DNA of 64,000 nucleotides. Origin: Spirochaetia bacterium. GTDB taxonomy: Bacteria > Spirochaetota > Spirochaetia > Treponematales > Rectinemataceae. Below the pieces are notes generated by a model. It was not told the DNA's origin. It searched no databases and saw nothing but the letters and a program-made list of their open reading frames with translations. Below, one piece after another: positions 1-8,611 of this stretch (the first letter of the stretch is position 1; each line of letters starts with the position of its first letter). The stretch is taken from NCBI GenBank assembly GCA_029975555.1, contig JARKOY010000125.1:112479-176478 (forward strand), read 5' to 3'. The translations under genes and the position numbers were made by a program.

Positions 1-687
1 GTCTATCGATGCAAAGGCGATTCCCTCTCCGTCCACGAGGACCAACTTTGTGCCCTGTTCAGTATTGATCATGATCGAGGCGACCGCAGACCTCTCCTGG
101 ATTTCGATTGCGAGCGCAGAGGGCAGCACCCTGTGCACCCTCGCGCGCGCGACTCGGGGGTTGAGCTCGATGCTCCGCTCGATCTCGTGCAGATTCAGCG
201 AGAACAGATTCTCATTGCCGATGTCTCCAAGTGCGGCAAGTATCGCGTTCTCCGACAGCGTCTCGAGTCCACTGATTCGGATAGCCTCTATTTTGGTGAC
301 GCGGGGCAAGGTCACCGCAAGACCTGCGGCAGCGAGGCACAAGACCACAAGCAAGAGCAAAAGGCGCACGCCTGTGTTTTTTTCCCGCTGCACTGCAGGC
401 TTAACAGCCTCACTCAACTTTTCCGCCGAGTCTGAAAGTGGCGTGATGGTCGCGGGGCCGATTCGCCCGGCCAGAGGCTCCAGATTGATGGGACTTGCCT
501 TCCGACGATCGGTTTTGGATTTGGACTCGCGTCCCCTCTGAACCGATGGGGCGGCACCGATGCCCGGTACCGAGGTTTCCCGTCGCGTCGTGGCGCGCAA
601 AATGTCGACCGAGTAGGTATCGGAGACAGAGAGGAGCGATCGCGCTCTCTTTGGAGTGATGTGTCCCTGCACCTCGACATCAGTCAT
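1..687 (-). CDS. ftsQ: Cell division protein FtsQ/DivIB, partial (C-terminus off left edge)
   Basis: The frame stays open from an ATG at 687 to the window edge, giving the first 229 residues. It has a long basic and polar cytoplasmic N-terminus of about 105 residues, one membrane segment at about residues 106-126 (a LLLLLVVLCLAAAGLAV core), then a POTRA-like module beginning VTKIEAIRISGLETLSENAI. This is the bitopic FtsQ/DivIB layout, a divisome scaffold that works with FtsL and FtsW. The start overlaps the ftsW stop (ATGACTGA), so the two are probably translationally coupled. The C-terminal beta domain is outside the window. A competing ATG at 680 opens another frame without FtsQ features. 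Confidence 0.8.
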   Translation of the reverse strand, partial: MTDVEVQGHITPKRARSLLSVSDTYSVDILRATTRRETSVPGIGAAPSVQRGRESKSKTDRRKASPINLEPLAGRIGPATITPLSDSAEKLSEAVKPAVQREKNTGVRLLLLLVVLCLAAAGLAVTLPRVTKIEAIRISGLETLSENAILAALGDIGNENLFSLNLHEIERSIELNPRVARARVHRVLPSALAIEIQERSAVASIMINTEQGTKLVLVDGEGIAFASID

Positions 688-1822
688 GTGCTGCTCCCTT
701 CACTGTACATTCGCAGCCTCGCGAGAGGTTTATCAGAATGCCACACGAAATTGCGCTCATGAGGGCGGCAGAGCCACCAGACGAAAAGAACGGCAGCGCC
801 AGTCCGGTCGTGGGCATAATTCCTGTGACCACCGCCAAATTGAGAAGTATCTGTAATGACAGAAGCGTCATGAGGCCAAAACCTGCAAGCTTCGAAAAGT
901 AATCTGCCCCAGAAAGCCGAGCTCCCGCCCTCACCAGAATAAAGGCCCACAGGGCCACGACGACGACCACACCGACCAGCCCCGCTTCCTCCACAAAGGC
1001 CGCAAATATAAAATCCGACTGAACTTCTGGGATGGAACTGATCTTCAGGCTCCCGAGGCCTACGCCCTTGCCCCAGAGTCCGCCCGCGCGAATCGCCCTC
1101 AGCGCGCTGTACATCTGGTAATTCACCGTATGGGCGTGTTGGTCGGGCATCAAAAACCCCACCAGGCGCTGCACGCGGTACTGCGAAGAAAAGATCATAA
1201 GAACGCCGTAAAGAATCAAAAATAGACTCAGGCTGCCGATGAACACGAGCGGCGTGCCCGCGAGGAAGAGCATGGCGAGCGCGATGACGAGCACCATGAT
1301 CGAGGTTGAAAAATCCTGCTGCAGAAAAATCAGGACCGCCGATATCGCGACCACGATGACGGCAGGCAGCGTCGCCACCCCGGATTCCACCACGCGCTCC
1401 TTGCGCTTCTCGAGGAAGGAGGCGAGGTAGAGGACCATGATGGGTTTCCACAGCTCGGATGGCTGCAGCGTGAATGATCCGATCCCGATCCAGCGGCGTC
1501 CACCGTTGATCGTCAAACCCAGGGGGGTGGCAATGGGCAGCGCCAATCCGACGATCCCAAGGAGCACGGCGACGGGCAGCAGGGCACGGAGCAACCCCAA
1601 AGGGACGATTGCCGCAATGCCCATACAGGCGAGCGACAAGGCATACAGAGCAGCCTGTTTGCCGATTATCGAGTAAGGGCCGCCATTTCTTATTGCGAAC
1701 CCTATCGATCCCGACCAGAGGGCAGACAGTCCGATCAGCGACACGACAAGAATGGCACTTATCATCTGCCAATCCGTCCAGCGTGATGCGAGACTATACT
1801 CCGCTCCACTCTCTTTCTTCAT
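680..1822 (-). CDS. ftsW: Lipid II polymerase FtsW (SEDS family)
   Basis: About 380 residues with roughly ten hydrophobic segments and SEDS hallmarks: NGGRRWIGIGSFTLQPSEL, the LQQDFSTS stretch, VNYQMYSALRAIRAGGLWGKG, FIFAAFVEEAGL and the C-terminal GIMPTTGLALPFFSSGGSA. FtsW is the septal glycan polymerase that pairs with a class B PBP. I start at ATG 1822 (MKKESG), preceded by GAGGGG and 8 nt after the mraY stop. The longer frame from 1888 would run into mraY. Position between mraY and ftsQ favours FtsW over RodA. No ftsI-type transpeptidase lies in this cluster, so the partner must be encoded elsewhere. Confidence 0.93.
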   Translation of the reverse strand: MKKESGAEYSLASRWTDWQMISAILVVSLIGLSALWSGSIGFAIRNGGPYSIIGKQAALYALSLACMGIAAIVPLGLLRALLPVAVLLGIVGLALPIATPLGLTINGGRRWIGIGSFTLQPSELWKPIMVLYLASFLEKRKERVVESGVATLPAVIVVAISAVLIFLQQDFSTSIMVLVIALAMLFLAGTPLVFIGSLSLFLILYGVLMIFSSQYRVQRLVGFLMPDQHAHTVNYQMYSALRAIRAGGLWGKGVGLGSLKISSIPEVQSDFIFAAFVEEAGLVGVVVVVALWAFILVRAGARLSGADYFSKLAGFGLMTLLSLQILLNLAVVTGIMPTTGLALPFFSSGGSAALMSAISCGILINLSRGCECTVKGAAHD

Positions 1823-1830
1823 GCCACCCC

Positions 1831-2913
1831 TCACTGAATCTTCAGCGTCGACAGAGCGATCAATGCAAAAATGCCGCCGAGTATCCAAAACCTCACGACG
1901 ACCTTCGTTTCCTGGATGCCCTTAAGCTCGAAGTGGTGGTGCAGCGGCGCCATTCTGAAGAGCCGCTTTCCCTTGGTGCACTTGAAATAGAGAACCTGCA
2001 GCATGACGGAGCCAAGCTCCATCACGAACACGCCTCCGATGACCAGAAGCAGTATCTCTTTCTTGACCATGAGGGAGAGCACGCCGAGCACGCCCCCAAG
2101 CGAGAGCGAACCGGCATCTCCCATAAACACTTCGGCAGGGTGCGCGTTGAACCACAGGAACCCCACACAGGCCCCGAGGAGGGCGAAGTTGAACACGGTG
2201 AGTTCGCTCGCCTGCTTGATGTAGGGAACCCCTAAGTACTGGGACCAGTCTGCACGCCCTGTCACGTAGGTCAGCACCGAGAAAGCCAGAATCGCAAAAA
2301 TCACAAGCCCCACGGCCAATCCGTCGAGTCCGTCGGTGATGTTGACCGCATTGGACCATGCCGTCACGTAGATCATCGCAATCGGCAGCCAAAACGTTCC
2401 CAGATCGATCACGTGCACCTTGAAAAATGGCACATAGAGCTTTGTGGCGGTCGGCCCCGTCGTCCTATAGATGGCGTAGACCGCCGCAGCGGAGACGAGA
2501 AATTGCAGGACCAGCTTTTGAACGGGCGAGAGCCCATCCGAACTGTGCTTGCGTATCTTGCGTAGATCGTCCACCGCGCCGATTAAACCGAAGCCGAGCA
2601 GCGAGAAAAGCGCGATCCAGCAGTAATCGCTCTTTATATCGATCCAGAGCAGCACTGAAACGAGCACGGAGAGAATTATCAAAACACCTCCCATGGTAGG
2701 AGTGCCCGTCTTCGCCAAGTGCGTCTCCGGCCCATCGGTCCGTATCGACTGCCCGAACTTAAGCATGCGCAGCCGCCTGATCAGCCACGGACCAAGGAGA
2801 TAGCAGATGAGGAGCGCGGTGATGGCCGCGTACGCCGAACGGAATGTCAAATATCTGAATATATTGAAGGGAGTAAAGTATTTTATAAGTGGAAGAAAAA
2901 TTTCACGAAGCAT
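1831..2913 (-). CDS. mraY: Phospho-N-acetylmuramoyl-pentapeptide transferase MraY
   Basis: This 360-residue polytopic protein transfers phospho-MurNAc-pentapeptide to undecaprenyl phosphate, making lipid I. Family signatures seen are HLAKTGTPTMGG near residue 65, GAVDDLRK, the NAVNITDGLDGLA catalytic stretch near residue 190, NAHPAEVFMGDAGSL and the MAPLHHHFELKG loop near the C-terminus. Length matches the family. Its start overlaps murF by 11 nt and it is followed 8 nt later by ftsW, so it belongs to the same operon. Confidence 0.97.
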   Translation of the reverse strand: MLREIFLPLIKYFTPFNIFRYLTFRSAYAAITALLICYLLGPWLIRRLRMLKFGQSIRTDGPETHLAKTGTPTMGGVLIILSVLVSVLLWIDIKSDYCWIALFSLLGFGLIGAVDDLRKIRKHSSDGLSPVQKLVLQFLVSAAAVYAIYRTTGPTATKLYVPFFKVHVIDLGTFWLPIAMIYVTAWSNAVNITDGLDGLAVGLVIFAILAFSVLTYVTGRADWSQYLGVPYIKQASELTVFNFALLGACVGFLWFNAHPAEVFMGDAGSLSLGGVLGVLSLMVKKEILLLVIGGVFVMELGSVMLQVLYFKCTKGKRLFRMAPLHHHFELKGIQETKVVVRFWILGGIFALIALSTLKIQ

Positions 2914-4378
2914 GGGGCCCTCCTTCCTTGGACTCCGATGGAGCTATGAGCTTTTTCTCTTCAAATATGCGCGTCAGCCTTTCGAGGGCCATGCCGCGAG
3001 AACCTTTCACGAGGACGAGATCGCCTTCCTGGACATAGTCCAGCACGGCATTGGACAGTTCGTCCATGTCGCTTGTCCAAAAGAGCTTCCCTTTAAAAGC
3101 ACTAGCTCTCAGCGCGGACTGTGCGGCTGCCATCTCATCTCCAAACAGGAAAATAGCAGCAGGTTCGATGGCCCCGGCCATCAAGCCGACCTTCTCGTGT
3201 GCCCGGGAGCTCTCTTCGCCGAGCTCCAGCATCGAGCCGAGCACGAAAATCTTCCGATGGTTCGACGGGAGTGCCGCAAAGAACTCAATGGCGGCCCCCA
3301 TGCTGTCAGGGTTAGCATTGTAATAATCCTGCAACACCGTAATGCTACCTCTGCGGATTTCGGAGCGCCCGAACAGCGGCCGGACCGACGAAAGGCCCTG
3401 GCCCGCCTTGGCCGGGTCGAGGCCAAGGAGATTCGCGACGGAGAGCGCTGCGCAGGCATTGAGAAGGTTGTGCTGGCCTGGGAGCGCAAAATCGATGCGC
3501 TGACCCTTCCACTCTATGCTCCAGCCCTGAAGACCAAGGTCTTCAAGCCGGCCCAGCCCCTCCGTGCTCCGCGTTCCGAAATAGGCAACCGTCCCCTTCA
3601 CCTTCGAGGTTAAATATGTTCTGTAATCGTCGTTCTCCCACAGGAGCGCCTTTTGTCGGCCATCGAAATAAGAAAAAATCTTGCTCTTTTCTCGTGCGAT
3701 CTCATCGCGCGAGCCGAACATGCCTATATGTGCGGTCCCGATATTCGTCACGACCGCGATGTCAGGCTCATACATGCTGACAAGTTCGTCCATCTCACCT
3801 CTGCGGTTGATCCCCATCTCGAAAATCCCGACGGTGTGCTGAGGGCGGATATCGAAGAGCGCGAGGGCGAGGCCTATGTCTGAGTTCAGGTTGCCAGGGC
3901 TCACCGCGACAGTCCCCGGCGGATAACAGGCGGCCATGACCGCCGCAATACACTCCTTTGTCGTGGTCTTTCCGCTTGAGCCGGTGATCCCGATACGAAG
4001 GAGCGTATGCCTTCGCCGATATTCGCGCGCTGCGCACTGGAGTCCGACAAGGGGAGAGTCGACAAAAATAAAGCATGCCTTGCGCGCTCCCTCCTCTCCC
4101 TCCAAATTCCGGACCGCTGCGAGCGCGGCATCCTTCTGCGCGATTTCCGCGAGAATCGTTCGGGCACCATTTCGGATCGCCTCGGAGATGTGACGGTGGC
4201 CGTCGGTGTGCTCTCCCTTGAGCGCTACGAACATGCTGTTGTCCGTCGCCGCCCGCGAATCTGTGACCACCGAGCAAATCGGAGCATCCAGATTGCCGCG
4301 GCAGCTGCCTCCGATTATCCCCGCAAGCTCGCCAGCACGGAAGAGGAGGTGCGACTCGAGTGCTCTATTGCTTTCCAT
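2903..4378 (-). CDS. murF: UDP-MurNAc-tripeptide:D-Ala-D-Ala ligase MurF
   Basis: This 491-residue Mur ligase adds D-Ala-D-Ala to the UDP-MurNAc-tripeptide. Visible features are an N-terminal substrate domain with SVVTDSRAATDNSMFVAL, the ATP P-loop GITGSSGKTTTKE near residue 130, GIFEMGINRRGEM, VVTNIGTAHIG, and the C-terminal DYYNANPDSM and LGSMLELGEES motifs. It overlaps ftsL upstream by 14 nt and mraY downstream by 11 nt. No murE, murD, murC or murG gene is in this window. Confidence 0.95.
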   Translation of the reverse strand: MESNRALESHLLFRAGELAGIIGGSCRGNLDAPICSVVTDSRAATDNSMFVALKGEHTDGHRHISEAIRNGARTILAEIAQKDAALAAVRNLEGEEGARKACFIFVDSPLVGLQCAAREYRRRHTLLRIGITGSSGKTTTKECIAAVMAACYPPGTVAVSPGNLNSDIGLALALFDIRPQHTVGIFEMGINRRGEMDELVSMYEPDIAVVTNIGTAHIGMFGSRDEIAREKSKIFSYFDGRQKALLWENDDYRTYLTSKVKGTVAYFGTRSTEGLGRLEDLGLQGWSIEWKGQRIDFALPGQHNLLNACAALSVANLLGLDPAKAGQGLSSVRPLFGRSEIRRGSITVLQDYYNANPDSMGAAIEFFAALPSNHRKIFVLGSMLELGEESSRAHEKVGLMAGAIEPAAIFLFGDEMAAAQSALRASAFKGKLFWTSDMDELSNAVLDYVQEGDLVLVKGSRGMALERLTRIFEEKKLIAPSESKEGGPHAS

Positions 4379-4655
4379 TCGCGCTCCTTCCTTGAATATC
4401 GGTCACAATGATGCGCTGTTCGGGCACGGCAACCTGCATGCCGTTCTGAATCGCCGCTTTTTCGATGCGCTCGAGGTTGGCGAGCTTCGCGATAGTCGCA
4501 TCGAGCTCTTTTCCTGCCTTCAAGAGGTCCATCTCCATCCGCTCCATGGAGAGGACTTCTGATTTCAATGCCGTATACCGAGATGTCTGAAACACGAGCC
4601 CCATGAAGAAGAGGCAGGTGATGATGGCCCAAGCCCAAAAACGTCGCGAATTCAT
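4365..4655 (-). CDS. ftsL: FtsL-like bitopic division protein
   Basis: A 96-residue protein with one N-terminal membrane helix (residues about 6-24, FWAWAIITCLFFMGLVF) followed by a heptad-rich segment (residues about 28-70, LKSEVLSMERMEMDLL onward). Topology, size and position between rsmH and murF match FtsL, which forms a complex with FtsQ and FtsB/DivIC. Sequence conservation in FtsL is very low, so the assignment rests mainly on synteny and topology. It overlaps rsmH by 4 nt. Confidence 0.7.
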   Translation of the reverse strand: MNSRRFWAWAIITCLFFMGLVFQTSRYTALKSEVLSMERMEMDLLKAGKELDATIAKLANLERIEKAAIQNGMQVAVPEQRIIVTDIQGRSANGKQ

Positions 4656-5647
4656 GCACGCACCTCAACTTCACAGGCTCGTATTGCGCGAAATTTTGCA
4701 GAGCGCGAGGGTGGGTTTTTTCGCAGCTCCGCTTCGGACGGTTCTCTCGGCTTCTTCCACTCGAGCGAAAACCGTCCTGTCTTTGCCTTTTCGGCAAAGA
4801 CATGCTTCACGATGCGGTCTTCGAGCGAATGAAAGGAGATTACGGCGCAGACGGCGCCGGGCGAGAGCAGATCGAGCGCATCGGTCAACGCCCTCTCGAT
4901 GCGGCCCAGTTCATCGTTCACCGCAATCCGCAGGGCTTGAAACGTGCGGGTGGCAGGATGGATGTGCCCATGGCGGTACTGGGATGGTACTGCTCCGGCG
5001 ACGATCGAGGCGAGGCGCGAGGCAGTGCGGATCTGCTCTTTCTTGCGGGCTTCGACGATGGCGTGCGCAATCCTGCGGGAGTAGCGCTCTTCGCCATAGT
5101 TGAATATCAGATCGGCGAGCTTCAATTCAGAGAGCTGGTTGACGAGCTCTTCGGCAGATGCCGGTGCATCCGGTGAAAAACGCATGTCGAGCGGCTCATC
5201 GGCTGAAAACGAAAATCCTCGCCCCGAAGAGCCGAGCTGATACATCGAAAGGCCAAGATCGAACAAAATAAAAGAAGCCGCAAGCTTTCCAGTTCCACCG
5301 TAGTGGGACCAGAAGCCAGCGCCGAGCATCTTCTCCGGCGATGTCGCGCTCCGCAGATCTGCGAGCGCGTCGTCATAGTATGCATTGATGACCGTGAGCC
5401 GGTCCGAAAACCTCGAAAGGCGAGCCGTCGCCCGCGCGCAGGCATCGGGGTCCGCGTCGATGCCGATGCAGCAAAGCTGGGGATGCGCCCCAAGCAGCGC
5501 CTCCGCGTGCCCTCCGGCGCCGAGCGTGCAGTCGACGTAGAGGGACAGAGGCTGCACCGTGGCCGCGAGCGCACAGACCTCTTCCAGCATTACAGGCACG
5601 TGGAGCAAAAATTCTGTGCCCTCGCCCGCCGAACACGCTGTCGTCAT
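4652..5647 (-). CDS. rsmH: 16S rRNA (cytosine-N4)-methyltransferase RsmH
   Basis: This 331-residue SAM-dependent enzyme methylates N4 of C1402 (E. coli numbering) in the ribosomal P site. Key motifs are HVPVMLEEV at the start, the SAM loop DCTLGAGGHAEALL, GIDADPDA, the FDLGLSMYQLGSSGRGFSF segment, LDMRFSP, NYGEERYSRRIA, TFQALRIAVNDELG and the closing ISFHSLEDRIVKHVF. It sits directly after mraZ as in most bacteria. Confidence 0.97.
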   Translation of the reverse strand: MTTACSAGEGTEFLLHVPVMLEEVCALAATVQPLSLYVDCTLGAGGHAEALLGAHPQLCCIGIDADPDACARATARLSRFSDRLTVINAYYDDALADLRSATSPEKMLGAGFWSHYGGTGKLAASFILFDLGLSMYQLGSSGRGFSFSADEPLDMRFSPDAPASAEELVNQLSELKLADLIFNYGEERYSRRIAHAIVEARKKEQIRTASRLASIVAGAVPSQYRHGHIHPATRTFQALRIAVNDELGRIERALTDALDLLSPGAVCAVISFHSLEDRIVKHVFAEKAKTGRFSLEWKKPREPSEAELRKNPPSRSAKFRAIRACEVEVRA

Positions 5648-5657
5648 ATCACTTTCC

Positions 5658-6101
5658 TCACGAGAGCGTCAGACCGCCGAGCTCTTCGGCCGCCGACAAG
5701 AACTCAGCCTGGTTTTCCGCCACATAGGTCTGGTACTTCAGGCTGTCCCAAATCTCGACATACCGAGAAATGCCAAGGATGACGCACTCCTTCGAAAGAC
5801 CGGCCCAGTCGCGCAGGCTCTGAGGGATCGATATCCGTCCCAGCTTATCGACATCCACCTCCTGCGCGGGCGCGATGATCCGCCTCTGAATGAGGCGCGA
5901 TCGAGCCTGAAAAAGGCTCGTGGAGGCCAGAATGCGCTGTGCGAGCTCCTCCCACTCTTCGGGTGCGAACAGCCACAGACAGGTGTCGACGCCTTGGGTG
6001 AGCACGAGACTCGAGGGAAGGTCCGCACGGAGGCGGGCCGGAAGAGAAAGACGGCCCTTCTCGTCGAGCGTATTCTTGAATTCGCCGGTCAGCAGTTTCA
6101 T
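5658..6101 (-). CDS. mraZ: Transcriptional regulator MraZ
   Basis: This 147-residue protein has two SpoVT/AbrB-like swapped-hairpin modules. The first (residues about 4-50) contains FKNTLDEKGRLSLPARLR and the second (about 75-125) EVDVDKLGRISIPQSLRDWAGL. MraZ forms a ring-shaped oligomer that binds direct repeats upstream of its own gene and represses or tunes the division operon. Matching repeats are present immediately upstream, one overlapping the start codon, so autoregulation is very likely here. Confidence 0.96.
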   Translation of the reverse strand: MKLLTGEFKNTLDEKGRLSLPARLRADLPSSLVLTQGVDTCLWLFAPEEWEELAQRILASTSLFQARSRLIQRRIIAPAQEVDVDKLGRISIPQSLRDWAGLSKECVILGISRYVEIWDSLKYQTYVAENQAEFLSAAEELGGLTLS

Positions 6102-6137
6102 TCCACTATTTCCTACAATTTCCCACTATTTCCCACT
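6099..6137 (-). promoter_or_regulatory. MraZ operator array (direct repeats)
   Basis: On the minus strand, AGTGGGAAAT occurs twice in tandem (6128-6137, 6118-6127), followed by TGTAGGAAAT (6108-6117) and a degenerate AGTGGAATG that includes the start codon. The exact 10-nt period and TGGGA core match MraZ boxes known from other bacteria. The array starts at the expected transcription start and covers the ribosome-binding region, so bound MraZ could block both initiation and translation (inference). Confidence 0.85.
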
Positions 6138-6145
6138 CATCTATC

Positions 6146-6173
6146 ATTTTATGATGGAATTGTGCAGTGTCAA
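6146..6173 (-). promoter_or_regulatory. Sigma-70 promoter of the division operon
   Basis: On the minus strand there is a perfect TTGACA -35 box (6168-6173), a 16-nt spacer and TAAAAT as -10 (6146-6151). The predicted start, near 6139, abuts the MraZ repeats. Confidence 0.8.
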
Positions 6174-6291
6174 CGAAGGCTTAGAAAAAAGAATCGACAG
6201 AAAATAAAAATTTCGACTTTTTAGCTATACAAGCGTATAGCGGTATGGATTTTTGAGAATGTTTATCTGACGAAAGAAATTAGATTCTCTA

Positions 6292-7545
6292 TTATCCCAG
6301 GAGGGCCTGGACCAGGGATGCTATTCTCTTAAAGTCGGCACTGCTCTGGGGACGAATGTATACCCGAATGGTCCGGAGGGCGCTCGCAACTCTTTCGACC
6401 GTCTCTGGCCTGAATAGTGTGGAGCGCTGGTCGAACGCCTCAAAATAATCTTCCACCTTGACCATGAGGTCCGTCTCTAACTTGATGCGCTCCGGGATGT
6501 CGATGACGACGTCGCTCTCGGCCATCTCCGCGGCCTGGGCAAGCGTGCTTTCGGCCTCTATCCGCTTGCTGATGTCCAGAAGATCGACATGGAGAGGGTT
6601 TGTCTCGTCAAAGGCATGCTCGGCGGCAAGCCTGTATATTCTTTTTTCCTCGACCTCGCGCGCGAGCTTGAATGGAGGGAATTTCGTGTGAGTGATGAGG
6701 CGACCAAAACTCGTATCATCGAGGCCGTAGAGGCTTGTAGGCTGAATGACGTCGCTCACGAGCCCCAGATAGACCGCCTTCCTCACCATGGCGGTCGCGG
6801 CCCGAACCACAGGGTGCCAGTACACCGCCCGATACATCTGATACTTCGCAAAGATGAGCGCCTCGATGCTCATCTCGCCCTTGGCGTCGATGGCGAGCTT
6901 GTCATCGTGCACCACAAGGCGCCGCATGATGTAATCGGCATCCTGAATACCGTATGGGACACCGCAGTAGAACGCATCGCGCGTCAGGTAATCAATTTTG
7001 TCGGGGTCGAGGACGCCGGACAAAAAAGAGCGAAAGAGTAAGGTTTCCCTACTCTCCCCCGCAGGTCTGTCGGCGTCGACGATCGCGGCCGTCTGCTCTG
7101 GATCGGCGCCGCACTCGCCCACATATTCGCGCAAGGGAGAGGAGACGATCATTTCGCCTGCGAGGGCCTCGTGGCGCGCGAGGGGCAGCTCTTTCAGCGA
7201 GTGAGCGTAGGGGAAGTGCCCTATGTCGTGGCAGAGCGCCGCCACGAGAAAAGAGCGAAGGCCCGTCTTGCTGACAAAGTCGATCTCTCCCTTTTCTACA
7301 AGCGCGAGGGCCATGCGCCGCGCGATGTGGTACACGCCCAAGCTGTGCGCCTTGCGCGTGTGCGTCGCGCCGGGGTAGACGAGGGCGACAGGTCCCAGCT
7401 GGCGAATTCTGTCGAGCACCATGAAGCCTTTGGACTGGAAGAGCGCGTGGAGGGACGCATCCATATGGACATCGCCCCACACAGGATCCCGCACCACCAC
7501 ATCGAAGCGGTGTATGAGCGCATTCAAGAGTGAAATTTCGGACAT
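6292..7545 (-). CDS. HD-domain phosphohydrolase (dGTPase/SAMHD1-like family)
   Basis: About 417 residues. The N-terminal DPVWGDVHMD and the HD core THTRKAHSLGVYHIA, CHDIGHFPYAHS, LARHEALAG and DPDKIDYLTRDAFYCG place it in the COG1078 HD superfamily, metal-dependent phosphohydrolases related to dGTP triphosphohydrolases. The substrate cannot be read from the sequence. I start at ATG 7545 because AGGA lies 4 nt upstream; the longer frame from 7596 has no clear ribosome-binding site. It is divergent from the methyltransferase gene at 7.57 kb. Confidence 0.85.
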   Translation of the reverse strand: MSEISLLNALIHRFDVVVRDPVWGDVHMDASLHALFQSKGFMVLDRIRQLGPVALVYPGATHTRKAHSLGVYHIARRMALALVEKGEIDFVSKTGLRSFLVAALCHDIGHFPYAHSLKELPLARHEALAGEMIVSSPLREYVGECGADPEQTAAIVDADRPAGESRETLLFRSFLSGVLDPDKIDYLTRDAFYCGVPYGIQDADYIMRRLVVHDDKLAIDAKGEMSIEALIFAKYQMYRAVYWHPVVRAATAMVRKAVYLGLVSDVIQPTSLYGLDDTSFGRLITHTKFPPFKLAREVEEKRIYRLAAEHAFDETNPLHVDLLDISKRIEAESTLAQAAEMAESDVVIDIPERIKLETDLMVKVEDYFEAFDQRSTLFRPETVERVASALRTIRVYIRPQSSADFKRIASLVQALLG

Positions 7546-7565
7546 TTTCCCTGCCACCTCTGACC

Positions 7566-8606
7566 ATGATTCTTTTGTGGATTGTAGCAACAGCAAGGGG
7601 CCTAGGTACAGCGCAGACGCGGCGCGTTGACGAGAAACTTATTTTTCTCCATGATTGTCGCGTGGATTTTGTGCAGGGGTATGTGTTTCACGCCGCAGAA
7701 GGTTTTCTCCATCACCTTCTCGAAGAGGTGCCTTCGGTCACGCGGATCGACGGCGAGCTCGTAAGCTCGTGGAACATCTCCGGAGGACCGCCCTTTGATC
7801 TTTCCTCCCACCCCGTATTCTGGACGCGCAACACATGGCGTGCACCCTTCCTCCTCGAATTCGGCTCGATTTCCGAGGCCGCCCGCGCCTTGAAATCGCT
7901 CCAGCGCAACTGGAGTCCCGTTCCCTTTCGTTGTGCGCGGCGCACCATCCTCATCGCTGAACAGCTGCCGCACTTCTCGGTAAAGCCGCACGCATTCCCT
8001 TTCCTCGCGCCAGAGGCTCCCATGGGTTCCTTCACGCTCCTCGACGAGCATCTTCTTCTTGGGTCGGCGCGGTGCACGAGCCCCTTCCCCAACGGCGTCC
8101 TCGAGTTCGAGGAAAACAAGGACGATCCCCCTTCGCGGGCATACCGGAAACTTTGGGAAGCCCTGGTCCTTGCTGGCCAGATGCCTCAGCCCGGAGAGCG
8201 CTGCATCGATGCCGGCGCCAGCCCCGGAGGGTGGACCTGGGTATTGGCCTCGCTCGGGGCATCGGTGCTGTCGATAGACAGAGCCCCCCTCGAACCTCGG
8301 ATCGCCAAGATGCCGAACGTCGAGTGGCAACAACACGACGCCTTCACGCTGAAGCCTCAGGACATCGGCCCAGTCGACTGGCTCTGCTCCGACGTCATCT
8401 GTTACCCCGAAGCCCTGTGGTTGTGGGTCTCGAAGTGGCTGGAATCTGGGCTGGCCCGCAACTATATCTGCACCATAAAAATGCAGGGCGACACCTACGA
8501 CCGCGCGACGACCTTGAAGTTCGCCTCTGTCCCCGGCTCCCGCGTTGTGCACCTCTGGCACAACAAGCACGAACTCACCTGGATCAAGCTGGCCTCGTGG
8601 GGTTAG
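7566..8606 (+). CDS. rlmM: RlmM-like 23S rRNA 2'-O-methyltransferase
   Basis: The C-terminal half is an FtsJ/RlmM-type methyltransferase. The SAM site is CIDAGASPGGWTWVLASLG, followed by VLSIDRAPLEP, the catalytic-region DVICYPEALW, and CTIKMQG holding the expected catalytic lysine. The N-terminal ~170 residues include FLHDCRVDFVQGYVFHAAEGF and LLLGSARCTSPFPNG and are consistent with an RlmM-like RNA-binding part. The likely substrate is 23S rRNA C2498, by homology only. The start is uncertain: ATG 7566 and an in-frame start at 7530 are both possible and neither has a good ribosome-binding site. It is convergent with the helicase gene. Confidence 0.75.
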   Translation: MILLWIVATARGLGTAQTRRVDEKLIFLHDCRVDFVQGYVFHAAEGFLHHLLEEVPSVTRIDGELVSSWNISGGPPFDLSSHPVFWTRNTWRAPFLLEFGSISEAARALKSLQRNWSPVPFRCARRTILIAEQLPHFSVKPHAFPFLAPEAPMGSFTLLDEHLLLGSARCTSPFPNGVLEFEENKDDPPSRAYRKLWEALVLAGQMPQPGERCIDAGASPGGWTWVLASLGASVLSIDRAPLEPRIAKMPNVEWQQHDAFTLKPQDIGPVDWLCSDVICYPEALWLWVSKWLESGLARNYICTIKMQGDTYDRATTLKFASVPGSRVVHLWHNKHELTWIKLASWG

Positions 8607-8611
8607 CGCGC

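Noticed and set aside
414..680. 88-residue minus-strand ORF starting at 680
   Set aside because: It is out of frame with the FtsQ-like membrane segment and POTRA region, which are in the frame from 687.
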